A DNA stretch of 64,000 nucleotides from Ectobius pallidus (GCA_964059195.1 CAXKWD010000005.1:96609882-96673881); one strand, 5' to 3'. Counted from the first letter of the stretch, positions 1-13,084 are shown. A program made the numbers and translations. Notes: generated by a model not told the origin, from the letters alone.

Positions 1-1615
1 GGGATCATTTTGACCCCAAAATCATTTCTGTAATAAATCTTCAACTTTTTTTTTTTTTACAATCGTTTTCAAAATGTTGACGTTATCCCTCTGAGTCAAC
101 TGTATCCAATGGCATTTTATTAATTTTTATATTTTCTGCACATTAAATTGTATTAATTGTTTTTGGACTGAGCACCATTGGGGTCAATACGACGCCATTT
201 AAAATCGTCTTTCTTCGTTCAATGTAATATTATGTATATTAGTATTCACACTTGTATGCAGTCCAGTACAATGTTCCCAAATACATACCACAGCACGTTT
301 TACTACACTTGAGAAGTGGTAAATGACAGCGGGAACACTGGGGAAATCCACACGACTACAAGAGCACCTGTTCTTTGTCGGTGCCGCTGTCGGTGCAGAT
401 TTTCGGATTAGGGAAGAATACTACTATATTCTTTTGTCGATAGACGATGTTTTTGGACGAGGTCTTCTTAAAATGGCACGAACATTATATATAGTCTTCC
501 TGATTTCAAGGTTTTTACGCGAGTTTATAAAAAAGAATTATTGCAATACCGATACATCCCATGTAAATTACCGTGACCCTAGTAATTCTCCAGTTTTCAA
601 GGTAAAAATGTATGTTTTTTACGCCAGTTTATAAAAAAATTGCAATAATACTGATATATCCCATGTAAATTATTTGGGGTGTTTATAACTCCAGTGGTAC
701 TCGTATAACATAAACAATCTATTCGTAGGAAGGTTAAATACCGATTAAATAGGAACTTAACTCTCAGCTCATTTTAGAAGATCCCTATACCTGACGCGAT
801 TCTAACTTTCTCACTTCAACAGTTCCCATTTATTTATTTCTGAAAATGGAAGTAACAAATTCAGTCTGTTCTTTTCTCAATGTACAAACAGCAATACTCT
901 TGAGCCGCTGGCATATCTTTTCTGACTTGCACTTTGTTTATTCTAGCTTTTCCGCCGCGTTAGCTGAGAGTCAATGTATTGAGAAGAGAGGGTTATGGTG
1001 CTGAGAATAATGCCGTCCCTGGAGGAATCACCATGAGAACTGCAGAGCGGAGAACACAAAATTTCCCCTTTTCGTTAAAGACCGTACTTTCCAAGGAAAA
1101 CCCGAGCAAATGCACGGGTTGTGCTGAAATCCATAGTTTGCAGTGAATAACCCAAACGTCTGTGTGAATTTCAAGAATTGTATGTTAGAAAAATATTTCA
1201 AAACAAATAATCCGAGTGCATAGAATATCTCAGTTCTATTTTATAGTAAGATTTACATTACAACCTTTAAAGTTAATTGTCTTGAGTCGGGAAGCGAACT
1301 AGGGATATTCTCATTTACTAGCAACAGTCTACAACAACAGTCTGCCATTTCCATGTTTAATAAATTACCCCAGCAGTGTCACATTAATTGCTTTACTGAA
1401 TTATAAAAAAAATCTTCACAAGCGGCTTCTAGTAACCCCTTTTATTTTGTTAAAGGCTATTTCTACTAAGATCATAGCAGTAGGCCTCTGATCATAGCAG
1501 TATAATTTGATTTTGCTTGTTATTGTGGTATTTTTATGTTTCTTATGTATTTGACGTGTACAATGTGCTAAATCTTTGACCTTATCCATAGCTACCTCAC
1601 TGGAAGCTCATGACA
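1..1615. other. AT-rich stretch without recognisable gene
   Basis: No splice-consistent coding segment, RNA gene or repeat with recognisable ends was seen. Open frames here are short and of arbitrary composition. Confidence 0.5.
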
Positions 1616-1620
1616 ATATT

Positions 1621-1659
1621 TATGATGATAATAATAATAATAATAGCAATAACAATAAT

Positions 1660-1695
<36 letters not shown>
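1621..1695. repeat. (AAT)n microsatellite
   Basis: An imperfect run of ATA/AAT triplets, interrupted by AGCAAT and AACAAT units. Confidence 0.9.
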
Positions 1696-1697
<2 letters not shown>

Positions 1698-2185
1698 GAA
1701 CGTAACCAAGTTCATCCACATCTTCCTCTAGAAAGGAGCCTAGACTGATTATACTGAAAAGTATACTGAGTATACTGAAAAATATACTGAAAAGTATGCA
1801 TGGAAGATTTACGTGGATTTAGCACCTCGTAGACACCTATAAGCATCGCATCATTAGAGCCTTTTCGAGAAAATCACAAAAGAATTAAATTTTCTCCATG
1901 GAAAGTGGTACCGTTAGTAAAAGCAAGATAACTCCTTCACCAATCATTATGTCACATCCCCTGACAATATCTAAATCCAAGAAGGCTATAAAATTTCGTT
2001 TGGATATAATTTTTCTTTCTCGAGATACGCTGTTCACAAACACACACACACATGTTTATTATAAATGTATTTTTAGATCTAGGCACCTAAACTCTTGTAT
2101 TTATGCTGAATATCGAATTCTAGGGTCGCACACAATACATTCTCAACCTATAGTACTATACCCGTCAGTACCGATACCTACAGTA

Positions 2186-2431
2186 AGGTAAAATGTTCCC
2201 TGTATAGGCCACGGAGGCCCTAAGGGTTCCAGGAGGTTGAGGCTCCCAGATTTTAGATATTTTACTCCTAGGATTGCTCCTGGTACTCATTTCTGTTAGA
2301 GGCTGAGTCGACCTCAGGGGCATAGTGCCAACGGAAGGACTAGGCCAATTGAAAAGTCGCAACCAATTTCTCGAGGATCAAACCCGCAACCTTCCGGTTT
2401 GTAGCGCAGTGCCTCAACCACTACGCCATGG
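2186..2431 (-). mobile_element. tRNA-headed SINE with 16-bp target duplications
   Basis: Read on the minus strand, the right end begins with a tRNA-like head: an A-box-like stretch (TGGCGTAGTGGTTGAGGC), then a B-box-like GGTTTGATCCTC. The element is flanked by ACCGATACCTACAGTA at 2170-2185 and ACCGATACCTATAGTA at 2432-2447, a 16-bp target-site duplication with one mismatch, which fixes both ends. A Pol III-type promoter head with a long duplication is the SINE signature. It encodes no protein. Confidence 0.85.
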
Positions 2432-2597
2432 ACCGATACCTATAGTACGGGTAGAGAAAATAAAAAATTGAGGGTATTATTCCAAGCATAGGTTAATGAT
2501 AGATAAGTTACTGTGTATAATAGGCATACATATGACTACACTTCAAAGTGCGTCGTGGAAAGCATTAGTCTATAGAGAAGCAGTAAAATGTGGCTGA

Positions 2598-2760
2598 TCT
2601 TATCATATCCATCTACACGGTAGCTGACTCACAACTAAATTACCATCGCCTCTATTCGTATAAAAGTACGTCAGAAGGCTACCAAATGAGATGCAACACT
2701 CTCTTGTGACATAATATAACATCTCATGGTATCGTCACATTACTTTGAGAAAAAAATAGT
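2598..2760 (+). repeat. Interspersed repeat, copy 1 of 2 (partner at 6941-7100)
   Basis: Shares ACCATCGCCTCTATTCGTAT, GCTACCAAATGA and ACTTTGAGAAAAAA, in the same order and orientation, with 6941-7100. The copies have diverged, with indels. The class is unknown; no terminal repeats were located. Confidence 0.7.
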
Positions 2761-3079
2761 TGCCCTGACTTGTGCTCCATCTTTCGTAGTTCCGAAAAAA
2801 GCTTATGTGTAAGTTCTACATTAACCAAATAATTGTTATAAAATTAATTAACTCTAAAGGGTACATGTCTTTTAAACAAGAATTTGAGAAAAATATTAAA
2901 ATATTCTCGTCTCCCTCTTAAATGGAGAAATTTCACTAACTGTGAGATATTTCTGACTACTCGTGAATATAAGCCAGGCTTATCGATTCTCAGTAACAGG
3001 ATAACGTACATAAAATCAGTATGGCTAATTAGAATGTTGCCAAGCGTTTAAAACGAGTATTCCCGCGATTCCAGGGTCG

Positions 3080-3470
3080 GCCAGTGAGGCCCGGCTGGCT
3101 GTGTAGCTAGAGCACCCGCCAGAAATCGATGATACGACCAGACAGACCAACAAGACTCCCGCTCTCCCGGGCTTCGTTCACCAATCATCTTGTCTCACCG
3201 CGTTTAAATGGGAATCGGGCACCACTTTGGCCCCATACTATATTTCCCCGTGCACGGAGAAATGGTTCTGAGAGTAGATGCACAAGTAATCAAGCAATGG
3301 GGGATCTAAAAAAGACATTTAGCAGGAAGAAAGAAGAGAACAACAAAAGAAGAAGGAATTAATGAGATTTAATAACCACAAAAATCAAGCAAGAAATTAA
3401 AGCACATCAAGAACTTTTTGAATGTAAGAAAATAGGGACAATAAATAAATCAATAACTGACAAAAATCAA

Positions 3471-3548
<78 letters not shown>

Positions 3549-3660
3549 GACAAGTCATTTAAAAAATACAATAGTAAAGAAAAGATACAAAAAAGAAAGA
3601 GAATAGACGTTGAAGCCATGAAATGAGATAATAAACCGAAAAGAAAAATAAGGCTTATTA
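3080..3660 (+). repeat. Possible SINE relic followed by purine-rich tract with (GAAA)n
   Basis: GGCTGTGTAGCTAGAGCACC near 3097-3116 resembles a tRNA-derived A-box region. No good B box follows, so the SINE assignment is weak. From about 3290 the strand becomes strongly purine-rich, with an almost perfect (GAAA)n array at 3473-3548. Confidence 0.4.
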
Positions 3661-5090
3661 TTGGAGGAAGAGCCTTCTGTAGGTGTTCTCCGGCGAAGAC
3701 TTTATTTCCTGTTCAGAAGAACTATTTCTGTACCTGCCGAGAAGGTATTGATAGGCCTAAACCATGTGATACGACAAAGACGGAGGAATATATTACGCTT
3801 TTCAGAGATCACAGTACACTCCTATACTGCTATCTCTGTGCCGACTTTGGGATGCTGATGTGATCAAATGTGGAAAGGAGCGTACACAGAAAGATTTCGC
3901 ATTTTAACAAGAGTTGTTTTTATCTTCTGTTTGCAGCTGATGACCATCAGAAGTTGTTTACTTGTAATTTCGATTATATTTCTCATTAATAAGGTCCGAA
4001 TTTTTATGACCTAACAGTACTAATATTACATTAAAATGATGACTTTATGCTTTTAAAATTAATTTAAAATCTCCTTGCATATTATCACTTAGCCTACACT
4101 TTATCATTCAATACTGCATTGCGATAAGTTATAGCAGTGTCACCATACTCCGAAACAAACAGTTTCAAACAGTTTTAATTTCGCAAAAATAACTTTCTTT
4201 TACTTTCGGCATATCGAAATAAAAATATCACTACAGTACCTCAACCACTGGCTTCTGCTCTGTGATGTGTGAATGACTGAATTGTAACCAGTAGACACAA
4301 TAGCCCGTGGTGCGACCCTTAGAAGTAGCAAATAGTTTCACCCCACATTCCTTTAGTGGACAACTGTGGCATAAAATAGACATGAATCGTTTAGTTGAAC
4401 CAGTTCAAATGTTTGACAAAATATGAATAGGGTAGGCCACATTGCAACAGATTTCCAAGAGTTTTCAGATTTCGAGGTGCTGAAACTTGTATTACTCAGT
4501 ATTACAAGAACAAAGCAACCAAACTCGCTAAAAATGACAAAATCCTGGGTTTGTTCTTAAAAACGACTTATAACCCTATACCCTATCAGAGAAAAATGTA
4601 AAAAAATTGCAGAAAAATTACCCGTAAAAGTGGTTTAATTTTACTCGAGATGGCATGAGCCACATTTGTTTTCCACAGAGCATCGTCCTAACATCATCAG
4701 AAGAAAAGATGCAAAGTTATCAAAATACGGGCCTAGTCATATTTTTAGAAGACCAAATCTCTGACAACCTATAGTAAAGAAACGTAACGAATGAGCAATA
4801 ACTATGATCGAGGCCCTTGTGCCGAATCGCTATGCACTTTTTGCGCTATCCCTTTATTAATTATTAATAATTATGTACCAGACGGCGCAAAGGGTATTTT
4901 TATGTATAATAGGCTACTGCAAACATTTATTTCTCGAAATTCCCACTGAAATAGAAGGAAATTTACCCCGAAATAAGCTATTTTATTTAACAAAAAATAC
5001 AGGTCCTATTCCTCAGCTTTTCCACTTCGAAGTCTGCCATCCAATTTCACTAGAAATATAACCAAATCACTGAGTACTAGCAGTTCCATC

Positions 5091-5774
5091 CATGGGCGCC
5101 CATGCCCGGCAGCAGGGGGGGGGCGGTCTCCCTAGCTCTCAGGGAAAGGAAAAAATGTATATTATGTTCTTCTTTTAAGACAATTATGTGAAAGTCAGTA
5201 GAGACATAACAAGTTTGCAGAAGTTTTACCTAATCACAACATGGAAGCAGAATCCACAGTGGGTTAGGAAAGGGAGTCCAGGGGGTTTGGACCCCCAAAA
5301 ATCAAATCCTAAAATTCTATTTTTGTATTTTTTTTAAAAAATATTTATTAAATTAAACAAGTTTTGTTGGTGTGTCAAATGTGATGTAGCAGTTATTTTG
5401 TATTCATAACATAATGAGTAGCGTATTATTTCCATTTTCCATGTGTTATTTAACTTTTCTTGTAAATAATAATAAGTATTATAACTTAGGTAACCATTTC
5501 TTGTTTACGTTGGCATGTCTTAGAGTATGGTAAACAAATTTTCTAACTAGCTTTACAGTGCTAAAATAGCGTAAAATGTTATCTTCATTAGTTCAATATT
5601 TAAACATTTTCTGGGTGGTGGACCTCCGATCACCCTTTCTTTGGGGTATTCCATACCCCCAAACCCCCGGCACTTTCGTCCCACCCCGAAATTATTTTCT
5701 GGCTACATCATTGTTGCGACAAAAAATTAATTTAAAAATCACCTCCCCCAGAAAATATCACATGGGCGCCCTTG
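5091..5774. mobile_element. 684-bp non-autonomous DNA transposon with GGGCGCCC terminal repeats
   Basis: The left end reads CATGGGCGCCCATG. The right end, reverse-complemented, reads CAAGGGCGCCCATG. The identical 8-mer GTTCCATC lies immediately outside both ends (5083-5090 and 5775-5782), so this is an intact insertion with an 8-bp target duplication, as hAT-type (or P-type) transposases leave. The interior has poly-G/poly-C blocks near both ends, an AT-rich centre and no transposase. The superfamily is uncertain because the ends do not fit the usual hAT terminus well. Confidence 0.8.
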
Positions 5775-5782
5775 GTTCCATC

Positions 5783-6940
5783 CTAAACCTTTATTCCACG
5801 GTGTCCTATACGTCTCCTTTTAAGACCTGGAGATCAAACTCTGCTGTGAATTAGTGACTAGTGCCAAGTATCTTTTGTCTTACTACAGCACTCTTTGGCA
5901 AGGAGGTCACAGTAAAACATCATTTTGCACGAGTAGCGTCTGTGACATTCTGAATTCGATTAATCTAGCATGATCAGCGGTCAGATTAAATAGTATGAAG
6001 ATCACAGTTCTCAGCTTACCGAGACCCAATTTTCCAGGCACTTACGTTTATTCCAAAAGAAAATAGGGACATTATGCATTATGTGTTATAGACTGACAGA
6101 ACCTAGTATTATAATTCATAAAATTAAACTATAAGCATATTAATTTTAACTTTTTAAATTACTAGTTGTCACACTCTAAGACACTATATACAACAATTGA
6201 ATACTTTCATCAATTGAAAATAATAGTATAAAACACTGAGCTCACTGTTATTTCACTAGGCCTATAGCTTTAACCTAGGCATACGTTGTCACATCCTACA
6301 ATATTATATATAACTATCAAATATAGCAGATAACATAATAAAACTGTCATCTCAAACAAGTGTGTTTTTACTTCAATATTATACTTGTATTTCCTGCTTT
6401 GCTTCATCTCTTGCTCTCTTTTGTTAGTGGTATATAGGCGGATATTCCTACACATCTAGTATTATAAATTATACCACTGGAAATATGAAATTGATTAAGC
6501 ATAAGTAATGGCAACATTTTTTCTTACATATGGGACCATTTAAAATTTTGAAATATACAAATGAAAGGGCAGGGTTTGGAATACAGTATATTATGTATAA
6601 TGCAGATAATGAGTAGGCTACTAGATGTAGAATAGTAAAGGAAACAGACATAACAAACTGTACGCGTCTTCATCGTGCCAGTCTAATGTATTACGGTATT
6701 TGGAAGCATGAAAGCATATAATTATATCCTCTCCAAGATCCCTTAAAATTCAGTACGGATGGGCATTATTCCCCAAAGCTTCACCAGCTCCTTGTAACAT
6801 TCTTTGGCATTTCTCACTTGGATGGATAGTGATTATTTTGCCGTAAGAGTGCTATGTAAAGCACAACGTTAAAGAGGTTGAAGTAATATTAGTTTCTTAT
6901 GTATTTATTAAACAGATATATATATATATATATTTTACAT
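5783..6940. other. No recognisable gene; short (TA)n at 6915-6933
   Basis: AT-rich sequence with only arbitrary short open frames. A TA dinucleotide run closes the stretch. Confidence 0.4.
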
Positions 6941-7100
6941 TCTGTCTTATCCATCGTGCACGGCGGCTGACGCAACTGAATTACCATCGCCTCTATTCGT
7001 ATAACCGTAGATTCACAATGCTACCAAATGATGTGTCCATATATACTGGAGAAGCCACACTCTCCCGTCACATCATTATCTCTTACTTTGAGAAAAAAGG
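6941..7100 (+). repeat. Interspersed repeat, copy 2 of 2 (partner at 2598-2760)
   Basis: Direct-orientation diverged copy of 2598-2760: the same CATCGCCTCTATTCGTAT and ACTTTGAGAAAAAA blocks, with a small insertion in the middle. Confidence 0.7.
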
Positions 7101-7601
7101 AATAATTCCATGGCTTAGCCTATCCCTCGTATATCGTTACTCCTTCGGCGATGTCTCCTGTTTTTCTAATTCCGTACATTTGATTTGATTTCATCTGTTG
7201 TTATTCTGTTTTTTTTTCTTGTTATTTCACTGTGGTTTTGCTTTTAGGAAATTTTAATATTCCAGTTTTCATTAATTATCGCCATGTTATTCCATCCCTG
7301 GCTATTCTCTTCCAATGTGTGTACTGGCCGAGGTCTGGAATATTGAAATGTTCTGCGGGCGTTTATTGTTAGGTAGATCTCATATTGATAATGGCGTGAG
7401 AGCTATTAGTTTCGAAAGAATGCCCTATGGCGCAAGTTTCTGTGCGTGCACAGTCTCTAGCATACTTCATGTTAACACGATATAAGCAAAGCAGACCTTT
7501 GGTTAACAAGCACAACTCATGTACCCTTCATATTGCGACATAGAGTAAGCGGTCCTATTGCAGGAGTGCACATTCAGTTGTTTAAGATTCATTCAAAGCC
7601 C

Positions 7602-7627
7602 TATTATTTATTTATTTATTTATTTAT
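7602..7627. repeat. (TTTA)n microsatellite
   Basis: About six tandem TTTA units. Confidence 0.85.
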
Positions 7628-8369
7628 TGTACTAAGAATATTACAGGCTAATGCCCAATTACAATATTATCGCTTACATTAATACACCAGATTCAAAAAC
7701 TCAAGTGATATTCAAAATAATTAAGCTAATGCTACAACAATAAGAAAAAAACACACAGAAAAGAAAAACAGAAACACAAACAATATGACAATTACACAAG
7801 GGAACATAATATGAAAAAACAAATAATAATATAAATAATAATATAATAGTTTTGGAGGAAAATATACATATCAGAAAGATTCAAGTACGGAAAATGACAT
7901 GGAGCAAAATTTAATAATTATTATTTTAATTATTATTTTATGCACGAGGAAAGAATAAAAGATCTGAGTTCGTAACAATAAGTTATACGCTTTCGGTATC
8001 CTAACAGTACCCTACGTTATACAACGAACCTATAATGTCACTTTTAAGATACGCTTTGCTCGTTTCATAATTTTCGTAGAGTATCTTAATTACCATTATG
8101 GCAAGTATACAACTGTTTCTGTTCGACCATATTAAAATGTTTGAGTTTAAAATTTTAGATTAATAAAAACAGGCTTGACTTATCAATTACCCAATCAGCT
8201 GTTAGCATGTTTTCGTAATTTTTGTCTTCTGCGATAAATGACAGCTGATGGCTTACGGTCAAGTCCAAGCTTTTTCCTGACCCTTTTCTTCAAACAAACG
8301 GATATTTACAAGACGAAATTAACTCAGTTTAGTATAATATTTAAATTCATTTTGTTCTGAATGCAAGTT

Positions 8370-8550
8370 GTTTATTACGCAGTTTCATTTGTTGCTCTCA
8401 AGAGTTCAAAATCGTTTCGTCCTCGATAATAATCGATACCACATCTGTGTTATAATGGTAATCTGTATCGAAATGGATGCAGTTATCATTCTGTTACGTC
8501 ACATGTAATAAGCGTATTTTAGTATGCCTATAGTCGAACAAAAACAATCT
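8370..8550 (+). repeat. Interspersed repeat, inverted partner of 16195-16350
   Basis: Shares, in order, ACGCAGTTTC, TTCAAAATCGTT, CGATAATAATCGA, ATCGAAATGGATGCAG (diverged in the partner), TTACGTCACATG, AATAAGC and TAGTCGAACAAAAA with the reverse complement of 16195-16350. Two dispersed copies in opposite orientation; the class is unknown. Confidence 0.75.
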
Positions 8551-8802
8551 TATATAGGATAACTCCAAAGTGGACCAATCTCAAAAAGAGGTAGCAGACT
8601 TTTCTTCAAATGACATGTTCCTGTATTGGGCTACATGAAGATGTGTGTACAGAAACACTCTGAAGGTGGATAATCTGTTCTGAAAGGATTAGAACATAGC
8701 CCAGACTGGGGTTATCGCTATTGACGGAATATAAAGAGGAAATTAAGAAGGAGAACAACAGTTTTTATGTTTTAACCCTGTCAGAGCTGAATTTTATATA
8801 TT

Positions 8803-9345
8803 AACTAGCATGTGCCCGCGGCTTCGCCCGCGATAATTATTTCAAGAATTAAAAATTAAGAGCATAATAGTTAAATCATTATATTTATTAACACCTAAAT
8901 CAGATGGACAACATACCACTATTAGATAGCGTCACCTGGTAAAAGCGACCTCAGATTCGAGTTTCTTGGCCCAGAAAACCTCTGTATAGTGAGTTTCGTC
9001 CAAATAAAACAATGTTTGACCATATTTAGGGCTTACAATATTCAAGCGATCGCGAAAGTTTTATTTTCAAGATATGACAAAAATAGCCAAAGCCAACTGT
9101 AATTGATTTTACATTGAAATGTATAACTGAAAACTGATGTTTCGAAAACGCAAAAAATTCACGTTTTTTTGCCCGTTTTTCACTCATAACTCACGAACGA
9201 AAGCTAAAATTAAAATTCCGGCTTCGAGGTGCATTTTCCGACCCTTCAGCCCACCTATGTTTAAAATTTCAGATCTCTGCGTCCAGTAGATTTCGCTGGG
9301 CATCGCGGACAGACAGACAATTCCTTTTATTAATATAGATAACAT
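8803..9345 (+). mobile_element. Interspersed element with CCCGCGGCTTCGCCCGCG head
   Basis: Starts with the GC-rich block TGCCCGCGGCTTCGCCCGCG and closes with a GGACAGACAGACAATTCC block followed by TTTTATTAATATAGAT. This head-and-tail layout recurs in many arthropod genomes and is repeated in diverged form at 13085-13945. No protein is encoded. I cannot assign the class (LINE tail, SINE or other). Confidence 0.6.
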
Positions 9346-9358
9346 GTATTATATTGAT

Positions 9359-9398
9359 CACGGCCTCCTAAAGGAGGCGTACAATAAAGGAGGCCGTG
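9359..9398. repeat. Short perfect inverted repeat (hairpin)
   Basis: CACGGCCTCCT and its exact complement AGGAGGCCGTG are separated by 18 bases. The loop itself repeats an AAAGGAGGC/AAAGGAGGCC motif. It lies just downstream of the element ending at 9345. Confidence 0.7.
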
Positions 9399-9404
9399 CA
9401 TTGA

Positions 9405-9620
9405 TACCTTCTCTAATTTGTCAAACTTCCATTTCATTTAATCCAAACCCATCAACAATATGTTCTGTGATTTTGTTTCGATAATTCTGTGTAAAAAGGG
9501 ATGAAGTATTCTAAAAAACATTTAATTTTTGGCATTTAGAATCAGAATTTTTCAAAATCCTTTCTTAGTGAGCACCTACATTATGAAACGAAAATTCCAA
9601 ATCTCTACCTGTTGTCAGTG
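9405..9620 (+). repeat. Interspersed repeat, copy 1 (partner 13590-13820)
   Basis: Near-identical to part of 13590-13820. Both carry CATTTAATTTTTGGCATTTA, GAATCAGAATTTTTCAAAAT and GAGCACCTACATTATGAAAC. Direct orientation. Confidence 0.85.
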
Positions 9621-10900
9621 CAAGCTAAGTGTTTTTCCATTATTTTATGTATGTACAGTGACTAGTTCCAATTTAAATCGTCCGCTGTGCCCTCTTGCGC
9701 TGATTCAGCTAAAGTTAGGCGCAATATTGCATCAGGAGAAATGTTAACCTATTCACATTGTGCATTTTCCTTTCTATACATTTGTTTTTGAACATACTTC
9801 TTAAACATTAGTAACCAATCATTCAATGAGTCGATCGATGTCTCTATCGATATCTCGAAAGCTTAGCAATGTTTTGAAATGTTTACAGACACTCATAAAC
9901 ATTAATTATAAAACAATTTGCTAAATAGTTTTTCTTAGTTTTACAGATCTTTTGAAATACGAAGATATTGTACATTCGCCGTATTTCAAGATAGAAGTCT
10001 CGAGAAGCTTCTACGCTACTTCGATCGAGAAACTGAAAGCGCTCGAATGTAATTTTAGAGGGGGTACGTAGGCTAACCTGTTTGATTCTTTTCATTCTTC
10101 ATCGAACTTCACTAAGGCAAGCACCTTAGCCTTAATCCCAGTACCGACACTTGGGTACCGAGACTTCATGGTACTACTCTACACAACGCAGAAGATGTAG
10201 TCTACCAGAACTTCTAGACCTGGACTTCTAAGGCAAAGAAGCCTTCTCCCACAGCCTCCAGCAGCAACTTCAGCATTCTACATAACCTCACCGATGGGAT
10301 CTTAGGCATTTATTAATACTTTCAAACGAGTCCAGGACAACCTACATACTCTCTACAAATCAAAAGTTAAGTACTCATAATGTAAAACGTTAAGGTTAAA
10401 TACAATAACCTGACCACAACTTGGCAGCTTGTATAATTACCGAATCATTTGGCACTTTGTGCAGGATTCGCATTTCCCATTGTAATAGCTCAAATGTGAA
10501 GAGCTCTCAACTTTGAAAGAATTATTATAATTTCTCCCTTTATAATTTTCCGAAGTCTTGGACATATTTCTTGGTCCTAACCAAACCTGGACCAATACAG
10601 TAACTATATTGTATTCAACTTGGATTTATATACAAATAAATTGTTAACTCTGTTGTTTGAATTATTATACTATTATTTCATATCAACCACTGCTCAACCA
10701 GCTACCAGAAGGAATATTTTTAGTAGGAGAAATTTATTTAATTATATGTTAGGGATCCTAGACTCCTACCTAGCCCAACTCCCTACAGAGATATATGCAA
10801 TCATCAAGTGAAATCATCAGTGGGGTCATAATTTTGAAAACTATTAGGAAAATTTTAACGAATTAGATGGTTGGCAATTCTAATAGTCTATATGTATAAG

Positions 10901-11100
10901 AACCCTCATATTTTAAGTAAAGCAATATACTGTTAAACTTATATATCGTGGGCTTACAAGCAAAATCCACTAAGTCAACAGCATTTCCATAAGACTTAGT
11001 GGATTTTGCTTGTAAACCCACGATATTTGCTTTTATAGTCTTTTTGGTGACGCAGATATACGTTAGAAGCAGTGAAAATGTTCAATAATGTTTTGTAGTA
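10901..11100 (+). repeat. Tandem duplication, copy 1 (carries the foldback insertion)
   Basis: Begins AACCCTCATATTTTAAGTAA and ends AATGTTTTGTAGTA. It matches 11111-11232 closely apart from a 78-bp insertion at 10946-11023 and a few substitutions. A 10-base spacer separates the copies. Confidence 0.9.
10946..11023. mobile_element. 78-bp foldback (hairpin) insertion with TA target duplication
   Basis: Arms of 31 nt (10946-10976 and 10993-11023) are reverse complements with a single mismatch, around a 16-nt loop. The neighbouring tandem copy has the uninterrupted sequence CTTATATATTTGC. Here it reads CTTATATA, insert, TATTTGC, so the dinucleotide TA is duplicated. The insertion therefore behaves like a miniature Tc1/mariner-type element, although almost all of it is palindrome. 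It encodes nothing. Confidence 0.85.
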
Positions 11101-11110
11101 CGGTATTAAA

Positions 11111-11232
11111 AACCCTCATATTTTAAGTAAAGCAATGTACTGTTAAACTTATATATTTGCTTTTATACAGTCTTTGAGGTGACGCAGATATACGTTAGAA
11201 GCAGTTAAAATGTTCAATAATGTTTTGTAGTA
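11111..11232 (+). repeat. Tandem duplication, copy 2 (empty site)
   Basis: Second copy of the 10901 unit, lacking the hairpin. It serves as the pre-insertion allele. Confidence 0.9.
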
Positions 11233-11984
11233 TTACCTAAGCTCACCTTCCGGTATATGTGTACGCCAATGACGGGACTCGATTTAACCCATGTAGATAT
11301 AGACCTATTAGGCTTATACAATTCGAAGTTTTGTCTTAATCTTTTAAACTTATTGGGACGCGAATATTTTCCTCGCAGGCAAATGCAATTACTTTGTCAG
11401 ATAATAAAATTCCGTTAGTACGACTTCAGCATTAAGGAAAATGTTAAGCCGGTTATTTCATTAAGATGTTATAAACGAATTAAAAGAATTAAGCTGACAT
11501 CGGTGAACATTCAATCCTGAATCTGTAACAGGAAAGAACTCTCGAATAGATTAATTTAATGAGACGTGGATAAACCTGGATTACATGCCTAATGTACGCT
11601 GTATGAAATACATTCTATTTTTAAGCTTTTATGTTTTTCTTTCACTCAGAAAAAGTCCCAATTATTATTATTATTATTATTTACAATGAGGCCTGCCAGG
11701 ACCGTGTGCCAATTTCAATTCATCCTTGTTCATTGTTGTTTTCTCTTCCGTTCTTTCCCAAATTCCTTCAACATTTCGCTGTGCTTACTCCTTCTCTCCT
11801 CAGACCTCTCAGCCTTGGAATCCTTCCATTCTTAAAACCTTATTTTTGAAAACCTCTCTTTCCAAAGTTTCCTCGTCTCTTTTTTTATTTCTTTCCAAAT
11901 CTTTCTTGACCTCTTGAACCCAACTTGTTGACTTTCTCTTCCAGAGGTACTTGAATATTTATTTAGTTAATCTATTGTCGCCCT

Positions 11985-12020
11985 TCCTATATTATTATTA
12001 TTATTATTTTTTTAATATTT

Positions 12021-12060
<40 letters not shown>

Positions 12061-12078
12061 GTTATTATTATTATTGGG
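11985..12078. repeat. (ATT)n microsatellite
   Basis: Long imperfect ATT array. A shorter ATT run lies at about 11655-11682. Confidence 0.9.
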
Positions 12079-12099
12079 TAAAGTAATAGTAAGCAGACC

Positions 12100-13080
12100 A
12101 GTGTTACCAGTTGTAAGTCAGTAGTTGTGTAGGTTCTGTAGGTTTTTCTTTTCGGTGCATATTTACTGGCTGCAAACCCCGTCCTAATCAATGAAAGGTT
12201 TCTTAAGCCATGATGGATCGAAGATCGAAGTTATTATGATCCTTACATCGTAACGTGAGAAATTTCACTTTTTGTGCCCGATATAACGTCTCTTATAAGC
12301 TTATGACTCATATTTATTTTTGTTTTGTCCCAGGAGCAATGAATAAAGTAAACACCAGCTAATTTTATTTTAATTGTCCACTAAGTGTGATAAAAAGATG
12401 TGATAAAAATGTTGCGAACCATATTAAGCCTATAAGCTACTTTCAAACAAAGCTTAAACGAAATCTTTAGAGAAACTGAATTGTTTTAAATCACGTTGTT
12501 AGGCACCGTCGAGCTTGAACAGTAAATTAATTATTTGATCCCTTATCTTAATATTTATTTCAACATTAACTGTTAAGAAAAGGTATTAAATAACTAATTT
12601 AGAGAAACAGCTTAATTTGGCAGAGGTGGCGGAGATTTGGTGAGTAAATAATTAACCCATATTTTTCGTCTGGGGTTTGCAACCTCCATACCACTGCTTT
12701 ATTTCAGTAATTTGAACTAATAAGTTAAGACATACAGCCTACTCATATTTGACTTGAATTCCAGACTGCATAATCGGTACAGGCCTAAGTCAATGTCATT
12801 TTTGCCAATAATTACCGAAGATAATTAAAGCTGTTTCCAACGAAGTAGGTTTCGCATTCTTAGAATTCAGTCAAATGAAATATGAAATTCCGTTTCTTTG
12901 TGATTTTTTCTAGTTGTACCTAGTATTCAGAGGCGCACAGAATCACTCAGAATTTAATCCGTTTATTCTGGCTCAGGGATCATTTAAACTTGTATTTTTG
13001 GTGAAAATTCGCAATCTAATTTCAGATCGAATGCATTTTACTTAACAAGTACAAAAAATCATACTCATACCTGTTATAAG
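12100..13080. other. No recognisable gene
   Basis: AT-rich DNA. No exon-like frame with splice sites and no repeat ends were found. Confidence 0.4.
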
Positions 13081-13084
13081 CTAA

